DNA of 64,000 bases from Pseudomonas sp. MWU13-2100 (GCF_023242365.1 NZ_JALLIX010000025.1:34554-98553), one strand, 5' to 3'. Shown: positions 46,921 through 55,547, numbered from the stretch's first letter. Notes: generated by a model not told the origin, from the letters alone. Program-made: numbers and translations.

Positions 46921-47901
46921 ATGCAACTGGGAATCATCGGACTGGGCCGCATGGGCGGCAATATCGCGCGGCGCCTGATGCTTGATGGCCATCAGACAGT
47001 GGTGTATGACCGCAATCCCGACTTCGTCACCGCCCTGGGCAACGAGGGCGCCAGTGGCGTCGTCGATCTGGCGGCGCTGGTGGCCGGCCTGGATAAACCG
47101 CGCGCGGTCTGGGTGATGCTGCCGGCCGGTGCGCCGACCGAGGACACCATTGCCCAGCTGAGCAAACTGCTGGACGCCGGCGATGTGATCATCGACGGCG
47201 GCAACACCTTCTACAAGGACGATATCCGTCGCGGCCAGGAGCTGGCGCAAAAGGGCATCGACTATATCGATGTCGGCACGTCCGGCGGAGTCTGGGGCCT
47301 GGAGCGCGGTTACTGCATGATGATCGGCGGTGACGCCCAGGTGGTCGAACGCCTCGACCCGCTGTTCGCCAGCCTGGCCCCGGGGATCGGCACGATTGCC
47401 CGGACCCGCGACCGGGTCAGCGCCGATGATCGTGCCGAGCGTGGTTATATCCATGCCGGGCCACCGGGCGCCGGGCACTTCGTCAAGATGATCCACAACG
47501 GTATCGAGTACGGCATGATGCAAGCCTTCGCCGAAGGCTTCGATATCCTCAAGACCAAGAATTCGCCGAGCCTGCCCGAGGACCAGCGTTTCGACCTGAA
47601 CCTGGCGGATATCGCCGAAGTCTGGCGGCGCGGCAGCGTGGTCTCGTCCTGGCTGCTGGACCTGACCGCCGACGCCCTGGCCAGCGATCCGAAACTCGAC
47701 GGCTACAGCGGTGCGGTGGCCGACAGTGGCGAAGGGCGCTGGACCATCGAGGCGGCCATGGAGCAGGCGGTGCCGGTACCGGTGCTGTCCAACTCGCTGT
47801 TTGCCCGCTTCCGTTCCCGCCAGCAAAGCACCTATGGCGACAAGTTGCTGTCGGCGATGCGCTTCGGCTTTGGCGGCCATGTGGAGACGCCGAAAAAATG
47901 A
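46921..47901 (+). CDS. gnd: 6-phosphogluconate dehydrogenase, decarboxylating (short GndA type)
   Basis: 326 residues. Oxidative decarboxylation of 6-phosphogluconate to ribulose 5-phosphate. Rossmann loop GIIGLGRMGGNIARRLM, GTSGGVWGLERGYCMMIGG substrate loop, and KMIHNGIEYGMMQAFAEG with the catalytic lysine. The short length places it with the NAD-preferring GndA/YqeC-type enzymes rather than the 470-residue class; cofactor preference is inference. The stop overlaps the zwf start (ATGA). Confidence 0.94.
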   Translation: MQLGIIGLGRMGGNIARRLMLDGHQTVVYDRNPDFVTALGNEGASGVVDLAALVAGLDKPRAVWVMLPAGAPTEDTIAQLSKLLDAGDVIIDGGNTFYKDDIRRGQELAQKGIDYIDVGTSGGVWGLERGYCMMIGGDAQVVERLDPLFASLAPGIGTIARTRDRVSADDRAERGYIHAGPPGAGHFVKMIHNGIEYGMMQAFAEGFDILKTKNSPSLPEDQRFDLNLADIAEVWRRGSVVSSWLLDLTADALASDPKLDGYSGAVADSGEGRWTIEAAMEQAVPVPVLSNSLFARFRSRQQSTYGDKLLSAMRFGFGGHVETPKK

Positions 47902-49421
47902 CTGCCTCCCGTACCAAGCGCAAGGTCGAGCCCGCGCCGCCGACCACGCTGTTTCTGTTCGGTGCCCATGGGGATCTGGTCAAGCGCCTGCTGATGCCGG
48001 CGCTCTACAACCTGACCCGCGACGGCCTGCTGGGCGATGGCTTGCGCATCGTCGGGGTCGATCACAACGCCATGAGCGATGCCGACTTCGCCAAGATGCT
48101 CGAGGACTTCAGTCGCGCCGAAGTCGCGGCCAAGACCGGGGAAAGCGCGGAGGCGGCGCTGGACGCCGGACTCTGGAAGCGCCTGGCCAAACACATCAGT
48201 TACGTGCAGGGCGATTTCCTCGACGACGCGACCTATGTCGCCCTGGACGAGAAAATCGTCGCCAGTGGCACGGGTAACGCGATGTTCTACCTGGCCACCG
48301 CACCGCGCTTCTTCAGCGAAGTGGCGCGGCGCTTGGGCGCGGCCGGGTTGCTGGAGGAAAGCGACGGGGTGTTTCGTCGGGTGGTGATCGAAAAACCCTT
48401 CGGTTCCGACCTGGTCACCGCCGAAGCCTTGAATGCTCGTCTGCTCAAGGTGATGAGCGAGAAGCAGATCTATCGCATCGACCATTACCTGGGCAAGGAA
48501 ACCGTGCAGAACATCCTGGTCAGCCGTTTCTCCAGCGGTCTGTTCGAGGCGTTCTGGAACAACCATTACATCGACCATGTGCAGATCACTGCTGCCGAGA
48601 CCGTCGGCGTCGAGACCCGTGGCAGTTTCTACGAACACACCGGCGCCCTGCGGGACATGGTGCCCAATCACCTGTTCCAGTTGTTGGCGATGGTGGCGAT
48701 GGAGCCGCCGGCGGCGTTCGGTGCCGATGCGGTGCGCGGTGAAAAGGCCAAGGTGGTCGGCGCGATCCGTCCCTGGACGGTCGAGGAGGCCCGGGCCAAT
48801 TCGGTGCGCGGCCAGTACCAGGCCGGCGAACTGGGTGGCAAGGCCGTGCCCGGTTATCGTGAAGAAAGCAACGTGGCGCCCGACAGCAACACCGAAACCT
48901 ATGTCGCGCTCAAGGTCATGATCGACAACTGGCGCTGGGTCGGCGTGCCGTTCTATCTGCGCACCGGCAAGCGCATGAACGTGCGCAACACGGAAATCGC
49001 CATCTGTTTCAAGCCGGCGCCCTATGCGCAGTTCCGCGACACCGAGGTCGAGCGTCTGCAGCCGACCTACCTGAAGATCCAGATCCAGCCCAACGAAGGC
49101 ATGTGGTTCGACCTGCTGGCCAAGCGTCCGGGGCCGGCACTGGAAATGACCAATGTCGAGCTGGGCTTTGCCTACAAGGACTTTTTCGAGATGCAGCCGT
49201 CCACCGGCTATGAAACCCTGATCTACGATTGCCTGACCGGCGACCAGACGTTGTTCCAGCGCGCCGACAACATTGAGAATGGCTGGCGGGCGGTGCAGCC
49301 GTTCCTCGACGCCTGGGGCGAGGACGATCAGGTGCAGGGCTACAAGGCCGGGGAAAATGGCCCCGCCGCCGGCGACGAACTGCTGGCCCGTGATGGCCGT
49401 GTCTGGCGTAGCCTCGGATGA
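47898..49421 (+). CDS. zwf: Glucose-6-phosphate 1-dehydrogenase
   Basis: 507 residues. Oxidises glucose 6-phosphate to 6-phosphogluconolactone. N-terminal TLFLFGAHGDLVKRLLMPALYNL is a G6PDH dinucleotide fold with GAHGDL for GASGDL; the active-site signature RIDHYLGKETVQN is at about residue 192. Translationally coupled to gnd upstream and to the HAD gene downstream. Not beside edd/pgl/hexR, so it is probably a second zwf isozyme partnered with the NAD-type Gnd. Confidence 0.95.
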   Translation: MTASRTKRKVEPAPPTTLFLFGAHGDLVKRLLMPALYNLTRDGLLGDGLRIVGVDHNAMSDADFAKMLEDFSRAEVAAKTGESAEAALDAGLWKRLAKHISYVQGDFLDDATYVALDEKIVASGTGNAMFYLATAPRFFSEVARRLGAAGLLEESDGVFRRVVIEKPFGSDLVTAEALNARLLKVMSEKQIYRIDHYLGKETVQNILVSRFSSGLFEAFWNNHYIDHVQITAAETVGVETRGSFYEHTGALRDMVPNHLFQLLAMVAMEPPAAFGADAVRGEKAKVVGAIRPWTVEEARANSVRGQYQAGELGGKAVPGYREESNVAPDSNTETYVALKVMIDNWRWVGVPFYLRTGKRMNVRNTEIAICFKPAPYAQFRDTEVERLQPTYLKIQIQPNEGMWFDLLAKRPGPALEMTNVELGFAYKDFFEMQPSTGYETLIYDCLTGDQTLFQRADNIENGWRAVQPFLDAWGEDDQVQGYKAGENGPAAGDELLARDGRVWRSLG

Positions 49422-50242
49422 AGAGTGTGGCGCAGTATCCGATTCGTTTGCTGCTCAGCGATATGGACGGCACCTTGTTGTGTCCCGATCACCGTCTCAG
49501 TCCGCGCACGGTCGAGGCTGTGCGGGCGTTGCGCGCGGCGGGGGTGTTTTTCAGCCTCGCCACCGGGCGTCCGCCGCGGGCCATGCGTCAGCAGATCGAG
49601 GCGCTGGGGGTGGATATTCCCACTGCCGCGTTCAACGGCGGCACCTTGGTCAACCCTGATGGCAGTTACCTGGTGACCCACTACATCCCGCGTGAGGCGG
49701 CGCTCATCACCCTGGAGCTGTTGTCGCGGCATGAGGCGGTTGAGGTCTGGGTGTTTGCCGACAACCATTGGCTGCTGCGCGACCCCCACGGGACCATGGT
49801 CCCTCGGGAACAGCAGGCGCTGGGTTATGCGCCGACGGTGGTGGAAGATTTCACGCCGTACCTCGAGCGCATCGACAAGATTGTCGGCGCCAGTGGCGAT
49901 GGGCAATTGCTGATCGACCTGGAGGCGGTGTTGCAGCCGCTGGTGGCGGACCAGGCGTTGGCCAGCCGTTCGCAGCGTTCCTACCTGGATATCACCGCGA
50001 TGCAGGCGAACAAGGGCGAGGCATTGCTGACCCTGGCGAAATACCTCGGCGTGCCGCTGGCGCAGACGGCGGCCATCGGCGACGGCGGCAACGACCCGGC
50101 GATGTTCCATCGGGCCGGGCTGGCGATTGCGATGGGCCAGGCGGAGGAGGTGGTCAAGCGCCAGGCCGACGTGGTCACCGGCAGCAACAGCGAGGACGGC
50201 GCGGCGCAGGCCATCGAGCAGTTGATCCTGGCCCGGCGATAA
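49418..50242 (+). CDS. Cof-type HAD-superfamily phosphatase
   Basis: 274 residues. Motif I LLSDMDGTLLCPDH with nucleophile Asp, motif II LATGRPP, motif IV AAIGDGGNDPAMFHRAGLAIAMGQA, and a type IIB cap between: all Cof/YidA-like. Probably dephosphorylates a sugar phosphate, fitting its coupling to gnd-zwf (ATGA overlap with zwf). Exact substrate unknown. Followed by the REP/minisatellite block. Confidence 0.92.
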   Translation: MKSVAQYPIRLLLSDMDGTLLCPDHRLSPRTVEAVRALRAAGVFFSLATGRPPRAMRQQIEALGVDIPTAAFNGGTLVNPDGSYLVTHYIPREAALITLELLSRHEAVEVWVFADNHWLLRDPHGTMVPREQQALGYAPTVVEDFTPYLERIDKIVGASGDGQLLIDLEAVLQPLVADQALASRSQRSYLDITAMQANKGEALLTLAKYLGVPLAQTAAIGDGGNDPAMFHRAGLAIAMGQAEEVVKRQADVVTGSNSEDGAAQAIEQLILARR

Positions 50243-50249
50243 ATCTGCT

Positions 50250-50620
50250 GTGGATGGCCGCCCATGGCGGTTCGCGGGCAAGCACCGCTCCCACAGGGTC
50301 ATTGGTTGTGCCCATGAGTGGGGTCGACTCGGATATTGTGGGAGTTGTGCCCATGAGTGGGGTCGACTCGGACATTGTGGGAGTTGTGCCCATGAGTGGG
50401 GGCGACTCGGACATTGTGGGAGTTGTGCCCATGAGTGGGGTCGACTCGGACATTGTGGGAGTTGTGCCCATGAGTGGGGTCGACTCGGACATTGTGGGAG
50501 TTGTGCCCATGAGCAGGGTCGACTCGGACATTGTGGGAGTTGTGCCCATGAGTGGGTCGACTCGGACATTGTGGGAGCGGTGCTTGCCCGCGAACCGCCG
50601 CAGGCGGCCATCCACCGTGG
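50250..50620. repeat. REP inverted repeat with internal 39-bp x 7 minisatellite
   Basis: Outer arms at 50250-50299 and 50571-50620 are inverted REP copies (GGTTCGCGGGCAAGCACCGC and complement). Between them seven head-to-tail 39-bp units begin at 50306, 50345, 50384, 50423, 50462, 50501 and 50540, each TTGTGCCCATGAGTGGGGTC followed by GACTCGGACATTGTGGGAG, with few substitutions; the last unit lacks one G. The unit ends in the same ATTGTGGGAG that borders the right REP arm. 39 is a multiple of three, which leaves several frames open, but no gene signals accompany it. Confidence 0.92.
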
Positions 50621-50725
50621 TCTTGCGGTGCATCGTCCGGCTTTTGGCACATCCGCTTCCTATAGCCCGAGACGGGCCCTTGCTATAGTGGTGAATCTCT
50701 TTTCGCCCTGCCAAGGATGCCCGTC

Positions 50726-51538
50726 ATGTCCGAATACCAAGCCTTCCACGTCGAACTGGTAGACAACATCGCCCATGTCCGGATCAACCGCCCGGAAAAG
50801 ATCAATGCGATGAACGCGGCCTTCTGGAGCGAAATCGTCGAGATCTTCCAATGGATCGAGGACACCGACGCCGTGCGCGTGGTGGTCATCAGCGGCGCCG
50901 GCAAACACTTCTCCTCCGGGATCGACCTGATGCTGCTCGCTTCGGTAGCCAACGAACTGGGCAAGGATGTCGGCCGCAACGCCCGCCTGCTGCGGCGCAA
51001 GATCCTCGAACTGCAAGCCTCCTTCAATGCGCTCGACAACTGCCGCAAGCCGGTCCTGGCGGCGATCCAGGGCTACTGCCTGGGCGGTGCCATCGACCTG
51101 ATCGCCGCCTGCGACATGCGCTACTGCGCCGAGGACGTGCAGTTTTCCATCAAGGAGGTGGATATCGGCATGGCCGCCGATGTCGGCACTTTGCAACGTT
51201 TGCCTCGTATCATCGGCGACGGCATGCTGCGGGAGCTGGCGTATACCGGTCGGCAGTTCGGCGCCGACGAAGCGACCCGTATTGGCCTGGTCAATCGCGT
51301 CTACCCCGATCATGCGGCGTTACTCGACGGGGTCATGGCGATCGCCCGGGAAATTGCCGGCAAGTCGCCGATTGCCGTCACCGGGACCAAGGCGATGATC
51401 AGCTACATGCGCGACCATCGGATCGATGACGGGCTGGAATACGTTGCCACCTGGAACGCCGCCATGTTGCAATCTACTGACTTACGCGTCGCCATCGCCG
51501 CGCACATGAGCAAGCAGAAAGCCGAATTCCCTGATTGA
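50726..51538 (+). CDS. Dienoyl-CoA isomerase-like crotonase
   Basis: 270 residues, crotonase fold. GAGKHFSSGIDLMLLASVANELGKD and KEVDIGMAADVGTLQRLPRIIGDGMLRELAYTGRQFGADEA match the ECH1-type delta3,5-delta2,4-dienoyl-CoA isomerases, where the paired acidic residues (the Glu of KEVDIG and the Asp of ADVGT) act. Role: isomerising dienoyl-CoA during beta-oxidation of odd-position unsaturated fatty acids. RBS AAGGA before ATG 50726. 20 bp upstream of nudC, so probably cotranscribed. Confidence 0.9.
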   Translation: MSEYQAFHVELVDNIAHVRINRPEKINAMNAAFWSEIVEIFQWIEDTDAVRVVVISGAGKHFSSGIDLMLLASVANELGKDVGRNARLLRRKILELQASFNALDNCRKPVLAAIQGYCLGGAIDLIAACDMRYCAEDVQFSIKEVDIGMAADVGTLQRLPRIIGDGMLRELAYTGRQFGADEATRIGLVNRVYPDHAALLDGVMAIAREIAGKSPIAVTGTKAMISYMRDHRIDDGLEYVATWNAAMLQSTDLRVAIAAHMSKQKAEFPD

Positions 51539-51558
51539 AGCCTGCCAAGGACTCCCCG

Positions 51559-52389
51559 ATGACTCAACGCTGGACAACCGCTGTACTGGATATCGAGCAG
51601 GCCGGTGGCTGGGCCGTGGTGCATAGCCCCGCCGGTTTTCTGCTGGACGACAACGGGGTTCTGTTTCCCCGTGAGTGGATCAAGCGCCAGGACCTATCGC
51701 TGTTGGCCGAGCACGGCATCGGGCACCTGGACGGCGAGCCGGTCTACCTGCTCGAGCTGAAGTCCGGCTTCGAGCTACCGGGCGGTCGCTGGCAGGGCCT
51801 GCGGGCGTTCATGCTTGAGGGCGATCACACGATCTACCGCATGCTCGGTTATGCCGCGCAGATCGCTACCTGGGCGCGCGAGCACCGTTTCTGCGGCAGC
51901 TGTGGCCAGGCCATGACCCAGGTGCATCTGGAGCGGGCGATGTTCTGCCAGTCCTGTGACCTGCGCAGCTACCCGCGGATCTCCCCGAGCATGATCGTGC
52001 TGGTGACCCGGGGTGACGAGGTGTTGCTGGCCCGTTCGCCGCGTTTCGTGCCCGGGGTCTACAGCACCCTGGCCGGTTTCGCCGAGCCGGGTGAGTCGGC
52101 CGAAGAGTGCCTGATCCGGGAGGTCCGCGAGGAAGTGCAGGTCGAGGTCAGGAATATCCAGTACATAGGCAGCCAGTGCTGGCCGTTCCCGCACTCGATG
52201 ATGCTCGGTTTCCACGCCGAGTATGCCGGCGGCGAGATCGTCCCGCAGGCTGACGAGATCGAGGATGCGCAATGGTTCAGTATCCACGATATGCCGCCGT
52301 TGCCGGCTTCGCGCTCGATCGCCCGCTACCTGATCGACCTGTACCTGGCCAGACGCCTGGGCTACGCGGAACCGCTGCTGCCGGCCTAG
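51559..52389 (+). CDS. nudC: NAD-capped RNA hydrolase / NADH pyrophosphatase
   Basis: 276 residues. Zinc ribbon Cys112, Cys115, Cys130, Cys133; Nudix box GFAEPGESAEECLIREVREEVQVE; then the NADH-specific segment, here SQCWPFPHS instead of the usual SQPWPFP-x-S (Cys at residue 207 for Pro). Hydrolyses NADH and removes NAD caps from RNA 5' ends. RBS AAGGA before ATG 51559. A REP pair follows. Confidence 0.94.
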   Translation: MTQRWTTAVLDIEQAGGWAVVHSPAGFLLDDNGVLFPREWIKRQDLSLLAEHGIGHLDGEPVYLLELKSGFELPGGRWQGLRAFMLEGDHTIYRMLGYAAQIATWAREHRFCGSCGQAMTQVHLERAMFCQSCDLRSYPRISPSMIVLVTRGDEVLLARSPRFVPGVYSTLAGFAEPGESAEECLIREVREEVQVEVRNIQYIGSQCWPFPHSMMLGFHAEYAGGEIVPQADEIEDAQWFSIHDMPPLPASRSIARYLIDLYLARRLGYAEPLLPA

Positions 52390-52393
52390 GTTT

Positions 52394-52479
52394 TGTGGGA
52401 GCCGGCTTGCCGGCGATGAGGCCCTGGAGCCTGGCGCTGTCCATACGGACGCCATCGCCGGCAAGTCGGCTCCCACAGG
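52394..52479. repeat. Paired REP element (GGAGCCGGCTTGCCGGCGAT class)
   Basis: Two inverted copies fill the gap between the convergent nudC and TauE/SafE genes; the right copy carries AAGTCGG for AAGCCGG. Confidence 0.85.
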
Positions 52480-52482
52480 TTG

Positions 52483-53262
52483 TCAGGCCACGCTGAACCA
52501 GTGTTGCCAGGCCAGGCGCACGGTCAGGCCGAGGACCACGGTGATAAACACCGGGCGAATGAACTTCGCCCCGCCACTGATGGCGGTGCGCGCGCCGAAG
52601 AACGCGCCGACCATCACCGACACCCCCATGCACAGGCCGATTACCCAGTCCACCTGGCCGGAAAACACGAACACCGACAGCGCGGCGGCATTGCTGACGA
52701 AGTTCAGGCTGCGCGCCACGCCGCTGGCCTTGACCAGGTCGATGGGGTAGAGCAGCAGGCTGCTGACGGTCCAGAAGGCACCAGTGCCGGGACCGGCCAC
52801 GCCGTCGTAGAAACCCAAGCCAAGACCCTGGGGCAGCTGCCATTTCTTTTTGATCGGCGCGTTGCTGTCCAGCGGTGCCTTGGGTGTGCCGCCGAACAGC
52901 AGATACAGGCCGCAGGCGAAGACGATCACCGGAAGCATCTTGTTCAGCCATTCGGCTGGCATGAAGTGTGCGGTCACGGCACCGATCAGTGCGCCAACGA
53001 AGGTGCCAAGGATTGCCAGTTTCCATTGCCCCGGTTGAAACAACTTGCGCCGATAGAAGGTGAAACCGGCAGTGGCCGAGCCGAAGGTCGAACTGAGTTT
53101 GTTGGTGCCCAGCACCAGGTGCGGTGGCAGCCCTGCGGTGAGCAGGGCTGGGGTGGTGAGCAGACCGCCGCCGCCGGCGATGGCGTCGATAAATCCGGCG
53201 ATAAAGGCAACAATGGTAAGAATGGCGAGGGTAGTCAGGTCTACGCTGAGATCGAAAGGCAT
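52483..53262 (-). CDS. TauE/SafE-family membrane transporter (YfcA-like)
   Basis: 259 residues, about eight membrane helices. The paired motifs of the family are visible: IAGFIDAIAGGGGLLTTPALLTAGLPPHLVLGTNKLSSTFG near the N-terminus and GLGLGFYDGVAGPGTGAFWTVSSLLLYPIDLVKASGVARSLNFVSNAAAL in the second half. The family exports sulfite, sulfoacetate or related organic sulfur anions, but YfcA-type members have no proven substrate. Confidence 0.92.
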   Translation of the reverse strand: MPFDLSVDLTTLAILTIVAFIAGFIDAIAGGGGLLTTPALLTAGLPPHLVLGTNKLSSTFGSATAGFTFYRRKLFQPGQWKLAILGTFVGALIGAVTAHFMPAEWLNKMLPVIVFACGLYLLFGGTPKAPLDSNAPIKKKWQLPQGLGLGFYDGVAGPGTGAFWTVSSLLLYPIDLVKASGVARSLNFVSNAAALSVFVFSGQVDWVIGLCMGVSVMVGAFFGARTAISGGAKFIRPVFITVVLGLTVRLAWQHWFSVA

Positions 53263-53383
53263 GGGGTCGGCTTAATATCGGCAAGTGGCGCGGCAGGACC
53301 GCGCTCAAAGGTCACCATCTTACTCATTACCGAATGTTGCCGCGACCTTATCGGGCTGTTGGGGTTGTGGTGTCTGGGCTGAC

Positions 53384-53413
53384 GTCTTCGCGGGCAAGCT
53401 CCGCTCCCACAGG
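53384..53413. repeat. Single REP element plus short inverted copy
   Basis: CTTCGCGGGCAAGCTCCGCT class; a degraded partner GGGAGCGGCTCCCACAG lies at about 53436-53452. Between the TauE/SafE gene and soxR. Confidence 0.75.
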
Positions 53414-53495
53414 TTTTTCGTCGTACGCAAAACCGGGAGCGGCTCCCACAGAGATGCACTTCAACAGGTCTATCCTTATAAGTCTGTTGCCATAT

Positions 53496-53957
53496 TCACC
53501 GCGGCTCCAGCAGCCGCGCCCCCGTCCCATGGGCACCCAACATATCGCCATAGTTGCGCAGCGGGCAGTTCTCCATCGACAGGCAGCCACAACCGATACA
53601 ACCATCGAGTTTGTCCCGCAGCCGGGTCAACTGGGCGATGCGTTCGTCCAGTCCGCTTCTCCACTGTTGCGACAACTGTTTCCAGTCCGCCGCCGTCGGC
53701 GCTCGGCCTTCGGGCAGTGCCTGCAAGGCCTGGTGGATTTCCGCCAGGGCAATGCCCAGGCGCTGGGCAACCTTGATCAAGGCTACCCGCCTGAGCACCT
53801 CGCGCGGATAACGCCGCTGGTTACCGGCGTTGCGATAACTCTGGATCAACCCCTTGGATTCATAGAAGTGCAGGGCGGTCACCGCCACGCCGCTGCGGGC
53901 CGCCAGTTGGCCGACCGTGAGGGCCTTGTCCGTGGGCAGGGGCTTTTGCATTGCCAT
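53496..53957 (-). CDS. soxR: Redox-sensitive MerR-family regulator SoxR
   Basis: 153 residues. MerR HTH (LTVGQLAARSGVAVTALHFYESKGLIQSYRNAGNQRRYPR), dimerisation helix, and the [2Fe-2S] ligands Cys120, Cys123, Cys125, Cys131 in CIGCGCLSMENC, the exact SoxR spacing. In pseudomonads SoxR responds to redox-cycling compounds and directly activates a few transport/monooxygenase genes rather than soxS. Divergent from a small monooxygenase with a SoxR-box promoter between. Confidence 0.96.
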   Translation of the reverse strand: MAMQKPLPTDKALTVGQLAARSGVAVTALHFYESKGLIQSYRNAGNQRRYPREVLRRVALIKVAQRLGIALAEIHQALQALPEGRAPTAADWKQLSQQWRSGLDERIAQLTRLRDKLDGCIGCGCLSMENCPLRNYGDMLGAHGTGARLLEPR

Positions 53958-53970
53958 GGCGAGAAATCTC

Positions 53971-54001
53971 TTGACCTTGAGTTAACTGGAGGTTTTACCC
54001 T
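53971..54001 (+). promoter_or_regulatory. SoxR box and 19-bp-spacer promoter
   Basis: The imperfect palindrome ACCTTGAGTTAACTGGAGGT (53974-53993) matches SoxR operators of the CCTCAAGTTAACTTGAGG type. It lies in a 19-bp spacer between TTGACC (53971-53976) and TACCCT (53996-54001), the overlong spacing typical of MerR-family activated promoters. Confidence 0.85.
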
Positions 54002-54051
54002 GCATGGCCTCGGATCACAAGATCCTGTCCGACTTCCTGGGGAGCCTTTTC

Positions 54052-54417
54052 ATGCCGTCGACAGAACAAAATCGCAGTTTTACCCAATTGATCCAGTTCG
54101 AGATCGAGCCTGTCCAACTGGAGGCGCTGGTGTCTGCCTTGTCCCGGCAGACCGAGCGGCTGGCCCGGGTCGAGGGTGGTTTTATCAGCGGCACGGTGCA
54201 GGCCAGCGACGACGGTCGGCGCGTGCTCAATGCGTTGCAATGGCGCTCCAGGCAGGATGGTGAAGCGGCATTCGCCCGTTTCGAAAGCGGCGAAGAGGAT
54301 TTCTGGGCACTGATCCGCGCCCACCACGCCAAGGCGGTGAGCTTCGATTCATTCCAGGTGCTGCGCAGTATCGAGCGCAGTCCGGACGACGCCTTGCAGT
54401 GTGCCCTGGTGGGCTAG
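54052..54417 (+). CDS. Antibiotic-biosynthesis-monooxygenase (ABM)-domain protein, SoxR target
   Basis: 121 residues, a single dimeric ferredoxin-like ABM fold (FTQLIQFEIEPVQLEALVSALSRQ, VEGGFISGTVQASDDGRRVLNALQWRSRQDGEAAF). ATG 54052 has GGGGAG upstream; the ATG at 54004 lies only a few bases from the predicted transcription start. P. aeruginosa SoxR controls a similar small monooxygenase gene. Likely modifies quinone- or phenazine-like redox compounds; substrate inferred. Confidence 0.88.
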   Translation: MPSTEQNRSFTQLIQFEIEPVQLEALVSALSRQTERLARVEGGFISGTVQASDDGRRVLNALQWRSRQDGEAAFARFESGEEDFWALIRAHHAKAVSFDSFQVLRSIERSPDDALQCALVG

Positions 54418-54545
54418 ATCGACGCCCCGAACCCGGAATGACCGAGGCGATCGATAGCGACTATCGAGCTGGGTGATTTTTGCCCTGCCGGCGCGCCGGG
54501 TAGCCTGTGTCCATTGCCTCACGCCAGGTTCCCGGGAGTCGCGCC

Positions 54546-54815
54546 ATGAAACATTCATCCATGCTCTTACTGCTTCTCGGTTTTTCGCTGCTGGCCGGCT
54601 GTGCCAGTCCTTCGTCTCCCGAACTGCGGCCCTACAGTGCTGAAGAGAGCAGGGAGTTGGCGCTGGAAGCCTTGAACCGTCGCGGGCTGTCGTTCGATGA
54701 ATACCAGCAGAAGAAAGCGCAACTGATGGGGCCGTCACGCAAGGTCCAGGGCTTTGATGATCAGGGTGAGATCAGCGCCGACCGTGGCAGTAACAGACAC
54801 AGTCCTCAGAGCTGA
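54546..54815 (+). CDS. Small lipoprotein
   Basis: 89 residues. Signal MLLLLLGFSLLAGC with lipobox LAGC (Cys19), then a short charged mature part (AEESRELALEALNRRGLSFDEYQQKKAQLMG). No domain recognised beyond a pseudomonad-type small lipoprotein. Start ATG 54546 gives a compact signal peptide; an upstream frame to 54507 is not needed. Confidence 0.78.
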   Translation: MKHSSMLLLLLGFSLLAGCASPSSPELRPYSAEESRELALEALNRRGLSFDEYQQKKAQLMGPSRKVQGFDDQGEISADRGSNRHSPQS

Positions 54816-54920
54816 AAGGTAAAACTGTATCGGTCCAAGTTTTTACCAACTGTGCGTGAGTTCCGCCAAGTCCGTGGGATAGGCTGAGTCCCTGACCGAC
54901 CTTGTGGCTGGACGCTGTTC

Positions 54921-55547
54921 ATGACTCTTTCGCTGGACCTGCTGCTGGGCTTTGCCCTTTTCGCCCTGGTGACTTCAGTGACCCCCGGCCCCAACAACAC
55001 GATGTTGCTGGCGTCCGGCGTGAACTTTGGTTTCAACCGCTCCATTCCCCATATCCTGGGTATTTCCTGCGGCTTTTTTGTCTTGGTACTGGCGGTGGGC
55101 CTCGGTCTTGGGGCGGTATTCGAGGCTTATCCCGTGCTCTACTCGGTACTGCGTTATATCGGTGGCGCCTATCTGCTGTACCTCGCCTGGAAGATCGCCG
55201 GTTCCGGACCGGTCAGCGAGTCGGAGCAGGGGCCGGGTCGCCCGTTCGGGTTCTGGAGCGCCGCGGCATTTCAGTGGGTCAATCCCAAGGCCTGGGTGAT
55301 GGCGATCGGCGCGATCAGCACCTACACGCCATTGCAGGGCTATTTCAGCAATGTATGGGTGATCGCGGCGGTGTTCGCCCTGATCAACGCGCCCAGCGTC
55401 AGTCTCTGGGCGGCCTGCGGCAGTCTGTTGCGCAACGTGCTGCGTGAGCCGCGCTGGCTGCGGCTGTTCAATATCGCTATGGCGCTGCTGTTGGTGATTT
55501 CGTTGTATCCGCTGTTGCATGAGAGTGCGCGGCAACTGCTGCGTTGA
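54921..55547 (+). CDS. LysE-family amino-acid exporter
   Basis: 208 residues, about six membrane helices. Hallmark LVTSVTPGPNNTMLLASGVNFGFNRSIPHILGISCGF near the N-terminus, and GGAYLLYLAWKIAGS and FQWVNPKAWVMAIGAISTY in the middle, as in RhtB/LysE/CysE-type exporters. The substrate (basic, hydroxylated or sulfur amino acid) cannot be read from sequence. Proton-driven efflux across the inner membrane. Confidence 0.92.
   Translation: MTLSLDLLLGFALFALVTSVTPGPNNTMLLASGVNFGFNRSIPHILGISCGFFVLVLAVGLGLGAVFEAYPVLYSVLRYIGGAYLLYLAWKIAGSGPVSESEQGPGRPFGFWSAAAFQWVNPKAWVMAIGAISTYTPLQGYFSNVWVIAAVFALINAPSVSLWAACGSLLRNVLREPRWLRLFNIAMALLLVISLYPLLHESARQLLR

Noticed and set aside
50306..50572. Possible CRISPR array
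   Set aside because: Units are head-to-tail with no unique spacers, and no cas genes are present; it is a minisatellite.
49768..50688. Open frame encoding 13-residue repeats (VVPMSGVDSDIVG)
   Set aside because: Arises because the 39-bp minisatellite unit is a multiple of three; it runs in from the antisense-like frame of the HAD gene and ends in REP DNA, and several other frames are equally open.
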